Shown piece by piece: positions 1 through 6,183 of a DNA stretch of 6,823 bases. The notes under the pieces were generated by a model. The model was not told where the DNA came from. It did not search any database and saw nothing but the letters and a program-made list of their open reading frames with translations. Location: the NCBI GenBank assembly GCA_963580005.1, contig CAUZJR010000298.1, positions 1 through 6,823 on the forward strand. Direction: 5' to 3'. The stretch comes from UBA8437 sp963580005. Its GTDB lineage: Bacteria > Planctomycetota > Planctomycetia > Planctomycetales > Planctomycetaceae. How positions within the stretch are numbered: the stretch's first letter is position 1; each line of letters starts with the position of its first letter. Made by a program: the position numbers and the translations under genes.

Positions 1-558
1 CACATCCCGACCCGGTCCTCCCACGTGGCATCCGGTGCAGGCCCGGGTCCGCATCCGTAGGTCATCGGTATCGTAGAAACCCAGCGAGATGGCCACTGCC
101 GCCTTCACGGCGGGCCAGTCGCGGCGGACATGCCGGGTGATCCACAGGCTCGCCGGGCCGTGGCACGCTTCGCACGATACCCCGTCGCTGGCCAGCTGCA
201 GGTGATGACCGGTGGTCCCAGCGGGGGTCGGCGGCAGAGCGTGACAGTTGAGACAGGCGACGGACTTGTGGGCCGGCTTGGCATAGCCCAGGGCCTTTGC
301 GATACGCCGGGATCTGTCGCCCAGCAGCACGGTGAATGAGCGGGCGTGCTTGTCGCGCTGCACCCAGTCGCTGTAGGAACTGGTCCAGGTCTTGCCGCTG
401 CCATCACCGCCGTGACAATTGGCAGCCGCACACGAATTGGTGCCCACGTAGCGGGCCGCGTCCTGGGCCGTGAGCTCGCGACCTGGAACCAACACCGCCG
501 TAGCAATCACTACGATCGCCGTGGCCTGGTGGGCCCGAGATTTCAAGTTCCAGGTCAT
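1..558 (-). CDS. Exported multiheme cytochrome c, cytochrome c554-like (partial, C-terminus off the left edge)
   Basis: The 186 visible residues begin at ATG 558-556 and stay open to base 1. Residues 11-25 are a hydrophobic stretch followed by LTAQD, which fits a signal peptide, so the protein should be periplasmic. Four covalent heme sites are visible: C43-x4-C48-H49, C102-x2-C105-H106, C129-x2-C132-H133 and C174-x2-C177-H178. The first has four residues between its cysteines instead of two. The CHGPA after the third site and the WxxxxHARSF segment (66-75) resemble cytochrome c554-type multiheme proteins, known as periplasmic electron carriers or the scaffold of hydroxylamine- and nitrite-converting enzymes. 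It lies 64 nt downstream of the decaheme gene on the same strand and is probably the operon's last or a late member. The Shine-Dalgarno sequence is weak. The visible part looks like an electron carrier, but a catalytic C-terminal domain outside the window cannot be excluded. Confidence 0.85.
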   Translation of the reverse strand, partial: MTWNLKSRAHQATAIVVIATAVLVPGRELTAQDAARYVGTNSCAAANCHGGDGSGKTWTSSYSDWVQRDKHARSFTVLLGDRSRRIAKALGYAKPAHKSVACLNCHALPPTPAGTTGHHLQLASDGVSCEACHGPASLWITRHVRRDWPAVKAAVAISLGFYDTDDLRMRTRACTGCHVGGPGRDV

Positions 559-588
559 CTCGACATCCGCTTCACCGGTTCCAGGTCA
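547..588 (-). repeat. Pair of 11-bp direct repeats at the start of the c554-like gene
   Basis: On the minus strand TGACCTGGAAC occurs at 588-578 and again at 557-547, exactly 31 bp apart. The second copy begins inside the ATG start codon of the cytochrome gene. Three helical turns of spacing could suit paired protein binding, but the copies are short and may be chance. The rest of the 64-nt gap (559-622) shows no convincing promoter or terminator. Confidence 0.3.
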
Positions 589-622
589 GCCGCTGCTGAA
601 CACCCTATCGACATATTGCAGG

Positions 623-2158
623 TCACCGCCCGCTGATCGATCCGTCCTCGGCGGTTGATCGAGGTGGTGTGGTGATCGGGGACGACTTGCTGCCGTCACG
701 ACCGTGATAAACGTGACATTCGACACAATCGGAACGGGCTCCCCATGCCGCTCGTGCAAAACGCTTCGCCGTCGGACGTGGCGAGTGACAACCGCGGCAG
801 GTGGCAATCGCAGGCATCAGCACGTCCGACGTCCTGCGGCTCGAGGCCACGTCGCCGTGACACTCCTCACATCGCATCTGCCGGTGACTTCCGTGACGGA
901 ACCGGCTGTGGATCATCCAGCGATCGGGAATCTCCGGTGGCTCGACCCGCCAGTTGCTCCCCGCATCAGTGACCTCGTGGCAGTACCGGCACCCCCCCTT
1001 GGCCTCGTGGCCGAACAGCGTGTGCACGTGCTGCTGCACAACCGCCTCGGCCACCTTCACCCTGCCCAGAACGTCTCGAGCCATCGCCGGATCCAGAGTC
1101 CGACGCTCCGCCGGGCCAGGAAATGGCCGCCGCGAGTCACGCCCGGTGACGTCTGTACCGGGCCCCGGCGACCGTGATCCGGCTTGCTCGAGTGCCCCGA
1201 GTGTGTACTTCTCGGTGAGCCACCCGCGCACGAGGTCGGCGGTGACATGCGGCACCTGGTGACCCGGTTCGTTGCGGTTGTCGAACAGCAGCGGATGGCA
1301 CGCTCGGCAATGAGACTCGAATTGCACAGGCCGCATGTACCCCCCCGACTCGTCGGGCTCGTGACAGCTGTTGCAGTTCTTCGAAAAATCCACGGTCCGA
1401 CCATCGCTGTTCCTGAGACCCACAACCAACTCGCCCTTCGAGTTCTTCTCGACCTTCAAATGGGCCGAGTGGTTGAACCGCAGCCGAGCCCTGTCGCGAA
1501 ACCCGCTGCCGGATTCCCCAGCTTCGCCCGCGTCTCCCACCTTCCAGACACCATGCTCGGGACCCGGACGAGATCCGGCGGCGGACTCGAGCAGAAGTCG
1601 CTTCAGGGCGAACTCTGGATGAGGGTGCTGGCCGTCGGCATCGAACGTTGTCAGCGAATGCACGAACGTGCTCGTCGAGCCGGACGTCGTCTTCAGATCG
1701 CTGTGGCACCTCTTGCACTGCCGATCTTCAACCCGGGCCAACCGCTCGTGGTGACGATGCTCGCGGTGGCACTCGGCACACGAAAGACCATCGTGACCGT
1801 GGCCGGGGACCTGGTTGCGGTGATGCAGTGCCCGGTCATGGCAGGCCAGGCACTTGCTGTTGTCGATCGAACGGATCGATCCGGGATCGACCCAGTTGGC
1901 GAGCCTCTCGAGCGGGGCCCAGGTGGTGTGACAGGCCCCGCAGTCGTTTTCGATCATGCGGTGAGCGGTCGAAACACCGCCGGCGGCAAACACCCGATGC
2001 TGGCCGCTTCGCCACTCGGAACCGATCCAGGCGGCGGTGGCAAACACCGCAAGCAGCGCGACCCACGCCAGCCGGCGCCGCAACCGACGACGGCTGCGAC
2101 GCGGGAAGTCGATCTCGACCCGCTCGGACAATTCACGACTGGACGGCAGCCTGTTCAC
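623..2158 (-). CDS. Membrane-anchored decaheme cytochrome c
   Basis: This 511-residue protein carries ten CXXCH heme-attachment motifs, starting at C73, C103, C127, C148, C262, C284, C390, C430, C454 and C478. They fall into groups of four, two and four. Residues 20-30 are strongly basic and about 31-47 form one transmembrane helix. The helix should act as an uncleaved anchor, with the basic side in the cytoplasm and the hemes in the periplasm. Extra histidines just before heme motifs, as in FNHSAHL (228-234) and FRHGSHRQMRCEECH (420-434), are likely distal heme ligands, as in NapC/NrfH- and c7-like multiheme proteins. The start is GTG 2158-2156, the first start codon in frame after the upstream gene ends, with a purine-rich ggggaagg just before it. 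It follows the diheme b gene by 19 nt, so the two are probably co-translated. The expected role is to carry electrons between the membrane cytochrome b and periplasmic acceptors. I do not recognise a named family. Confidence 0.9.
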   Translation of the reverse strand: MNRLPSSRELSERVEIDFPRRSRRRLRRRLAWVALLAVFATAAWIGSEWRSGQHRVFAAGGVSTAHRMIENDCGACHTTWAPLERLANWVDPGSIRSIDNSKCLACHDRALHHRNQVPGHGHDGLSCAECHREHRHHERLARVEDRQCKRCHSDLKTTSGSTSTFVHSLTTFDADGQHPHPEFALKRLLLESAAGSRPGPEHGVWKVGDAGEAGESGSGFRDRARLRFNHSAHLKVEKNSKGELVVGLRNSDGRTVDFSKNCNSCHEPDESGGYMRPVQFESHCRACHPLLFDNRNEPGHQVPHVTADLVRGWLTEKYTLGALEQAGSRSPGPGTDVTGRDSRRPFPGPAERRTLDPAMARDVLGRVKVAEAVVQQHVHTLFGHEAKGGCRYCHEVTDAGSNWRVEPPEIPDRWMIHSRFRHGSHRQMRCEECHGDVASSRRTSDVLMPAIATCRGCHSPRPTAKRFARAAWGARSDCVECHVYHGRDGSKSSPITTPPRSTAEDGSISGR

Positions 2159-2178
2159 ACCCTTCCCCGCGCTTCCAT
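2155..2178 (-). other. Seven-codon ORF bridging the b-type and decaheme genes (possible coupling device)
   Basis: ATG 2178-2176 shares its first base with the TGA of the cytochrome b gene (TGATG). It opens a frame encoding MEARGRV that ends at TGA 2157-2155. That stop overlaps the GTG start of the decaheme gene as GTGA. A ribosome ending cytochrome b could re-initiate here and be delivered to the decaheme start. It is too short to judge by codon use and may be accidental. Confidence 0.25.
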
Positions 2179-3248
2179 CACCACTCCCACGGAACCACCC
2201 GCAGGCTGATGACCACGTGGATAATGAACAGCACCAGCAACGACGCAGAAACCGGCACATGCAGGTACTGCCAGCCATGCAACCAGCGGTGGATCGTCCT
2301 GAGGCGGTGCAGTTGGCTGCGTTCGTAGCAGAACTGTTCGAGCTGATCGAGAACGCCGTGCAACTCGGACGGCAAATCCACTCGCATCTGCTCGAACGCC
2401 GCCCGGCGGCGATCCGCCTGGGCCAGCGGCGAGTTGCCACGCGAGGAATTCGCCAGGAACGGACGAACGGTCTTGAGATAAAACGTCTTGAGCTCTTCGG
2501 TTCGGATCACCGGCCGTTCGGGAGCTGCCGGCTTGGCGGCCAGTTGGGCTGCCAGCAGCGGTGACGGTGTGCCGGGTTTCCTGGCCGCCGGCTTGGGTTT
2601 GGCCGGACCAGAATCCTCGGGCACCAGCTGGGGAGGATTCTCATAGATGGCCGAGACGATCTTCTGAAGATCGCTCTCACGCTTCAGCCACTTCCTTTGC
2701 CTGCAGACGTCCTCGGCCACGCCGATCGCCCTGCGGGCGCTGGTATCGAGCTTGCCGGCGGCTTCGGAGACGATCTTGTCTGCCAGGAACTGCATCGAGG
2801 CACACTGGTAGGGCAGTTGATCGATAAACGTCTCGCGCGGCACCCTGGTGGTCAACAATCGCGGCAGCACCTGTTGCAGCCCAAGGCCGACGACTCCGCT
2901 GAGGACGATCACGGCGGTGGACAGCCACAACCCGATCTCCACGGGCCCGCCCCAGCGGAACCCGGCGTGGAACAGGATGAAGGCGACGCTGAGCAACCCG
3001 AGCCAGATGTGGCCCTTGAGCCAGAACTGGGCACTGCCGATCCGCCAGGTGGGGACCTGGCGTCGAGCCGAAAGCAGACCGGCGAAGATCATCATCGAGG
3101 TGCCCACGATCGCGAAGATCAGCCCCGGCAGGCTGCCCCCCGACACGCCCGCCGGACCCGAGGCATACCACAGGTAGCAGACCGTCCCAAGACCCAGCAG
3201 GATCCCGCTGACCAGCAGCCACTGTCGGTGCGAACGGTCGAGAATCAC
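2178..3248 (-). CDS. Diheme b-type membrane cytochrome with split heme helices
   Basis: The 356-residue protein starts at GTG 3248-3246, which overlaps the upstream stop as GTGA; a GGAG lies eight bases upstream. Predicted membrane helices are about 9-29, 39-61, 78-98, 103-126 and 330-349. Helix three has H80 and H94 and helix five has H330 and H344, both with HX13H spacing, as in the two four-helix-bundle heme helices of bc1-type cytochrome b. The simplest reading is two b hemes stacked across the membrane between helices three and five. H320 and H324, close before the last helix, are further possible ligands. Residues about 131-318 form a long soluble loop with a Pro/Ala/Lys-rich stretch at 213-245. 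No Cys motif or flavin site is visible. It sits between a cytoplasmic iron-sulfur protein and a periplasmic decaheme protein and is therefore the likely membrane link, perhaps also a quinone site. I recognise no named family. Confidence 0.85.
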   Translation of the reverse strand: MILDRSHRQWLLVSGILLGLGTVCYLWYASGPAGVSGGSLPGLIFAIVGTSMMIFAGLLSARRQVPTWRIGSAQFWLKGHIWLGLLSVAFILFHAGFRWGGPVEIGLWLSTAVIVLSGVVGLGLQQVLPRLLTTRVPRETFIDQLPYQCASMQFLADKIVSEAAGKLDTSARRAIGVAEDVCRQRKWLKRESDLQKIVSAIYENPPQLVPEDSGPAKPKPAARKPGTPSPLLAAQLAAKPAAPERPVIRTEELKTFYLKTVRPFLANSSRGNSPLAQADRRRAAFEQMRVDLPSELHGVLDQLEQFCYERSQLHRLRTIHRWLHGWQYLHVPVSASLLVLFIIHVVISLRVVPWEW

Positions 3249-5560
3249 GAGCTGGACTCCGCGGTGGAACCCGGCCCGGCGATCTCCGACGACTCGAAAA
3301 AGAAACTCCGGGCATCGACCCGGATCGCCGCCTCGTGCGGACAGGCGTAAACGCACGACGGCCCCGCAGGCTGCTGACTGCACATGTCGCAGACCACCGC
3401 CCGGCTGGTCACCTTCTTGACCTCCCCCTCCTCGCCCAACAGCCTCCGCTGATGCTCGTCGGGCTCGACGGGCTCGGGGAGATGGTCCATCTGGATCGAC
3501 CCGTACGGACACTGGTCGGCACACAACCGGCAACCGATGCACCAGTCGCGGATCTGGATCTCACCACTCTCACCCCGGTTGATGGACCCGACCGGACAAC
3601 CAATCATGCAGACCGGATCGAGGCACTTGCGGCAGGTCAGCGGGACCAGGTAGTTCTCGTAACGCGGACCATCCAGGTACAGCCGCGTGTTGCCATCGTC
3701 GTGAGCCGCGACGCAAGCGTCGATACAGGCCCCGCACCGGGTGCAGCGATCCAGGTCGACCAGCATCAAGTCCTGGCCCTGCACCAAGCCCAGTTGCTCA
3801 AAACGTGGAGTCCGCAGCCGCAAGGACGACGGGTCGAAAGCGAATCGCTTCGTCTGCTGCCGGGTGTCAGCCTGACGCTTTCTGATGATCTCCTCGATCG
3901 ACGACCTGACCGAAGTCGACGATTCCATGATGGCCTGCAGAGCCTCGCGGGGAATCCGCACCAGCTCGACCCGCGACGGGACACCGCCGGTCCGTGAATC
4001 CGGAATCCTCTGGTGGAACCCGCTGTCGGGATGGTCGTAGGCCACGCAGGTGGCATTGCGAGGCAGGTCGAGCACCACGCCCATTTCACCAACCGATTCG
4101 CCGCGTCCCAGGTACGCCAGGGTCCGCCTCACGCCCGCCGACTCGTCACGACGCGGTAGCGCGACCCCGAGAGCCAACTCGAGCAACCAGCGACGGCAGG
4201 TCCTGGTCTCCAACTGAGACCAGTTCTGGCAGGCCTCGGGAAAACTGGACAGCAGGTCGTGAAAATCCGGCTCAGCAAACAACGCCTCGACCTCGCCCCG
4301 GGTCTTACCCAACTGCTTGGGAATCCCCTCGGTGCAGATGAAGCCATTGAGAGCTTCCAGGAGCCTGCCGTTGAAATCGTCGCTGACTTCTCCCGACTCA
4401 GCCCGACCGGTCAACTCACCCTGTAGCTCCTCGCCAAGACTCTCGCTCAACAAACCCGCCAACCCTCCCGGGGCGTCTGGGTCCAGGGAGACGAGTTCCG
4501 AGTAGACCGCAGACCAGTCCCGGTCCTGAAATTCCACCTCCCGCAGTCTCGTCCACGCATGAGCGATCACCTTGACCACTCCGTTGCGGATCAGGTAGAT
4601 GCAATCGGACCGGTCGAATTCCTCGCAGATCACGTCACCGGAGGTGAATTCGACCAGCTCGATCTGGCCCTCGAGCCTGGCGAACTCGGCGTCATCGAAC
4701 GACTGAAATACCGACAGCCGACGGACGTGACCCTCGAGCACCCTCTCGCGGTACACAGCGTCCATCCGCTCCTTGTACCTGGGATCGCTGTGCAGCGTAT
4801 CGACCACGTTGCGGAGCATTTCGAGCAGGTAACAGTCGCGGGTGGCGACGACCGTGGCCGAACGGGGCGATCGGTTCAGGCAACTCATCTCGCCGAACAA
4901 CTCACCCTCGTACAACGGAGCCTGTTTCAGGTTGCTGTCGATATCCGAGGGCCCATCGACTGGGATCATCCTCGACGGTTCGTCGCTCTCAACAGACGTG
5001 CTGCGGGTGCCGAAGACCCGCTTCAGCCAACCGCTGATCCCCCGGCCGCGACGAGTCGGTGCCAGGGAAACGACCAGCTGGGCCGAGGCCACCTGTTCGA
5101 GTTGCCGACGAGTCGACTCGTCGGCGGATTCCATCTCCCGGCAACGCTCCTCGATTTCGGAAACCTCAGCCTCGATTTCAGCCGCCAGGACAGTTCGCTC
5201 GCCCTGCGACAACTGCTCGTAGGCCGGGTGCTCGAGGAGCTCGCCGGAAGCCATCCGCTCCAGGATCTCGAGCTGACAGCGGCGGATCGAGACGACGTCC
5301 TCGCTGGTCAGGATCGCGAATGCCGTGGCACCCGCTTCGCCCTGCTCGCAGATCACCCGACCCGGCCGGCATCTTCGCAGCACCGTGAACCCGGGAAACC
5401 GGTCAAACGACGGCGCCTTCTTCAACTCGGCAAACAGCGAGATCTGCTCCAGCTCGCCCGAACTCAGCAACTGGTCGTCTTCGCTGAGCTGCTCTGCGAT
5501 CTCGGTCAGATCTGGCGGCAACATCGCCGCGGCTTTGGCCATGGCCAGAATGTCCTGCAC
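3245..5560 (-). CDS. Cytoplasmic iron-sulfur protein: two cyclic-nucleotide-binding-type domains fused to a four-cluster ferredoxin
   Basis: This is a 771-residue protein without signal peptide, Tat motif or membrane helix. The first ligand-binding domain spans about 35-95 and 215-252 and is interrupted by a charged, coiled-coil-like insertion. The second spans about 280-335 and 478-548 and is interrupted by about 140 residues. Both keep a phosphate-binding cassette of the CRP/PKA type, GEMSCLNRSPRSAT (E224, R233) and GEMGVVLDLPRNAT (E492, R501), with identical Glu-Arg spacing. The C-terminal region resembles the electron-transfer subunits of DmsB/HybA/NrfC type. Its cysteines are 606, 609, 612, 616; 643, 646, 651, 655; 674, 677, 680, 684; and 724, 727, 736, 740, enough for four [4Fe-4S] clusters. 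No helix-turn-helix is apparent, so it is not a normal CRP/FNR transcription factor. The start is GTG 5560 with an in-frame stop just upstream; ATG 5542 (residue 7) is an alternative with AGGA ten bases before it. It is first in the operon. The inferred role is a ligand-controlled electron entry or exit subunit; the ligand is unknown. Confidence 0.88.
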   Translation of the reverse strand: MQDILAMAKAAAMLPPDLTEIAEQLSEDDQLLSSGELEQISLFAELKKAPSFDRFPGFTVLRRCRPGRVICEQGEAGATAFAILTSEDVVSIRRCQLEILERMASGELLEHPAYEQLSQGERTVLAAEIEAEVSEIEERCREMESADESTRRQLEQVASAQLVVSLAPTRRGRGISGWLKRVFGTRSTSVESDEPSRMIPVDGPSDIDSNLKQAPLYEGELFGEMSCLNRSPRSATVVATRDCYLLEMLRNVVDTLHSDPRYKERMDAVYRERVLEGHVRRLSVFQSFDDAEFARLEGQIELVEFTSGDVICEEFDRSDCIYLIRNGVVKVIAHAWTRLREVEFQDRDWSAVYSELVSLDPDAPGGLAGLLSESLGEELQGELTGRAESGEVSDDFNGRLLEALNGFICTEGIPKQLGKTRGEVEALFAEPDFHDLLSSFPEACQNWSQLETRTCRRWLLELALGVALPRRDESAGVRRTLAYLGRGESVGEMGVVLDLPRNATCVAYDHPDSGFHQRIPDSRTGGVPSRVELVRIPREALQAIMESSTSVRSSIEEIIRKRQADTRQQTKRFAFDPSSLRLRTPRFEQLGLVQGQDLMLVDLDRCTRCGACIDACVAAHDDGNTRLYLDGPRYENYLVPLTCRKCLDPVCMIGCPVGSINRGESGEIQIRDWCIGCRLCADQCPYGSIQMDHLPEPVEPDEHQRRLLGEEGEVKKVTSRAVVCDMCSQQPAGPSCVYACPHEAAIRVDARSFFFESSEIAGPGSTAESSS
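3246..3260 (-). promoter_or_regulatory. Shine-Dalgarno and GTGA stop-start overlap for the diheme b gene
   Basis: GGAG (plus-strand ctcc at 3257-3260) lies eight bases before GTG 3248-3246. The GTG shares bases with the TGA at 3247-3245 that ends the iron-sulfur gene. This fixes the start of the membrane protein inside a longer open frame that reaches back to 3542, and it suggests translational coupling of the two subunits. Confidence 0.75.
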
Positions 5561-5566
5561 GCGTCA

Positions 5567-5585
5567 CTGGAAACGGGGTTTTCAG
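5567..5585. promoter_or_regulatory. Near-perfect dyad at the expected transcription start (possible operator)
   Basis: CTGGAAAC-GGG-GTTTTCAG is an inverted repeat with seven of eight arm positions matching and a 3-bp centre. It lies directly downstream of the proposed -10 box and covers the expected start of transcription, a usual place for a repressor site. It could also be a small hairpin at the 5' end of the transcript. No binding protein can be named. Confidence 0.4.
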
Positions 5586-5614
5586 ATTATGCCCGAGGCG
5601 AAAACCTACGGCAA
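5586..5614 (-). promoter_or_regulatory. Sigma-70-like promoter for the electron-transfer operon
   Basis: Read on the minus strand, a -35-like TTGCCG (5614-5609) and a -10-like CATAAT (5591-5586) are separated by exactly 17 bp. They match the consensus at four and five of six positions. Transcription would start near 5579, about 19 nt before the GTG start and 37 nt before the alternative ATG, giving a short leader. This comes from reading by eye, and planctomycete promoters are poorly characterised. Confidence 0.45.
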
Positions 5615-5745
5615 ACGGCTCGAGCCCTCATCGGACCACAACCGGCCACGGACGGGATTCTCGATGTCGAGGCTTGCGGCCACCCTGCTGTTGATTCGAA
5701 ACTGGAGGAAGACGATTCCGATTCCTGGCCCGGAGCCCTCCGCCG

Positions 5746-6183
5746 GTGACACTGTTTGAATTGAAACCGGTTCGACAGTTCGAGGGCGAGATGTTGCGCC
5801 GCTGGTTCGACGATGACGAGGGGTTCTTCGACCTGATCGCATGGATCGACGACTCGGGCAAGGTGTCCGGCTTTCAACTCAGCTACGACGTCAGCGGACA
5901 GGAGCGGGCCATCACCTGGCTGGGCGGCGAGTTCAGCCACCGCAGCGTCGACTCCGGTGACGACTCGCCACTCTCCAACGACAGCTCGATCCTGGTCGGG
6001 ACCACGGTCTTTCCCACCGCAGACCTGATCGCACGGTTCCTCGATAGCAGCCATCGCATCGACACGCTGGTGCGAGACGTGCTGCTCGAAAAACTGGCGG
6101 AGTTTTCCGAGACGTTTCGCAAGCCCGGCGGAGACCAAGCCCAACCTACAGCAACTCGGGAACTGGACGACCACCCTCGGTGA
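5746..6183 (+). CDS. Small acidic soluble hypothetical protein (145 aa)
   Basis: The frame encodes 145 residues from GTG 5746 to TGA 6181-6183. Codon use is typical of a high-GC gene (CTG, ATC, GAC, GGC). The protein is acidic, lacks cysteine, and shows no signal peptide or membrane helix. Residues 15-60 alternate hydrophobic and charged positions (FFDLIAWIDDSGKVSGFQLSYD, split here as FFDLIAWIDD and SGKVSGFQLSYD), which suggests beta strands; 92-124 should be helical. I do not recognise a family. The frame is open upstream to a stop at 5692 but has no ATG. GGAG at 5732-5735 is ten bases before the GTG, and a stronger GGAGGA at 5704-5709 is too far upstream for it, so the start is uncertain. 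It is divergent from the electron-transfer operon and may share its control region, but a functional link is not shown. Confidence 0.65.
   Translation: MTLFELKPVRQFEGEMLRRWFDDDEGFFDLIAWIDDSGKVSGFQLSYDVSGQERAITWLGGEFSHRSVDSGDDSPLSNDSSILVGTTVFPTADLIARFLDSSHRIDTLVRDVLLEKLAEFSETFRKPGGDQAQPTATRELDDHPR

Larger units (their letters stand above)
5561..5745. other. Divergent intergenic region
   Basis: These 185 bases separate the minus-strand electron-transfer operon from the plus-strand small gene. The left third holds the minus-strand promoter and dyad described separately. In the right part I see no convincing promoter for the plus-strand gene, no terminator and no RNA gene. The GGAGGA at 5704-5709 is the only ribosome-binding-like signal, and no start codon in a long frame follows it at normal spacing. 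Confidence 0.6.

Noticed and set aside
105..506. Minus-strand 133-residue open frame within the left cytochrome
   Set aside because: It is a frame shadow without heme motifs; the neighbouring minus-strand frame from 558 carries four heme sites and a signal peptide.
555..566. Three-codon ATG-TCG-AGA-TGA frame overlapping the c554-like start
   Set aside because: It resembles the bridging ORF further upstream but is too short to be distinguished from chance.
1184..2209. Long plus-strand open frame (341 residues) opposite the decaheme gene
   Set aside because: It is antisense to a gene with ten clean heme motifs. It has no recognisable domain, and its length is explained by high-GC codon use on the other strand.
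2159..2440. N-terminal extension of the decaheme protein into the cytochrome b gene
   Set aside because: These residues are the shifted-frame reading of the cytochrome b C-terminus. The basic region and anchor helix expected at the N-terminus come directly after GTG 2158.
3249..3542. N-terminal extension of the diheme b protein into the iron-sulfur gene
   Set aside because: The extension would be 98 basic, unstructured residues overlapping the ferredoxin cysteines. The GTG at the GTGA junction has a good GGAG and starts just before the first membrane helix.
3245..5560. Reading the first operon gene as a CRP/FNR transcription factor
   Set aside because: No helix-turn-helix follows either ligand-binding domain; the C-terminus is a sixteen-cysteine ferredoxin region instead.
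4559..5749. Long plus-strand open frame (396 residues) opposite the iron-sulfur protein
   Set aside because: It is the complement of a clearly coding frame, runs on through the promoter region and has a composition typical of antisense high-GC shadows.
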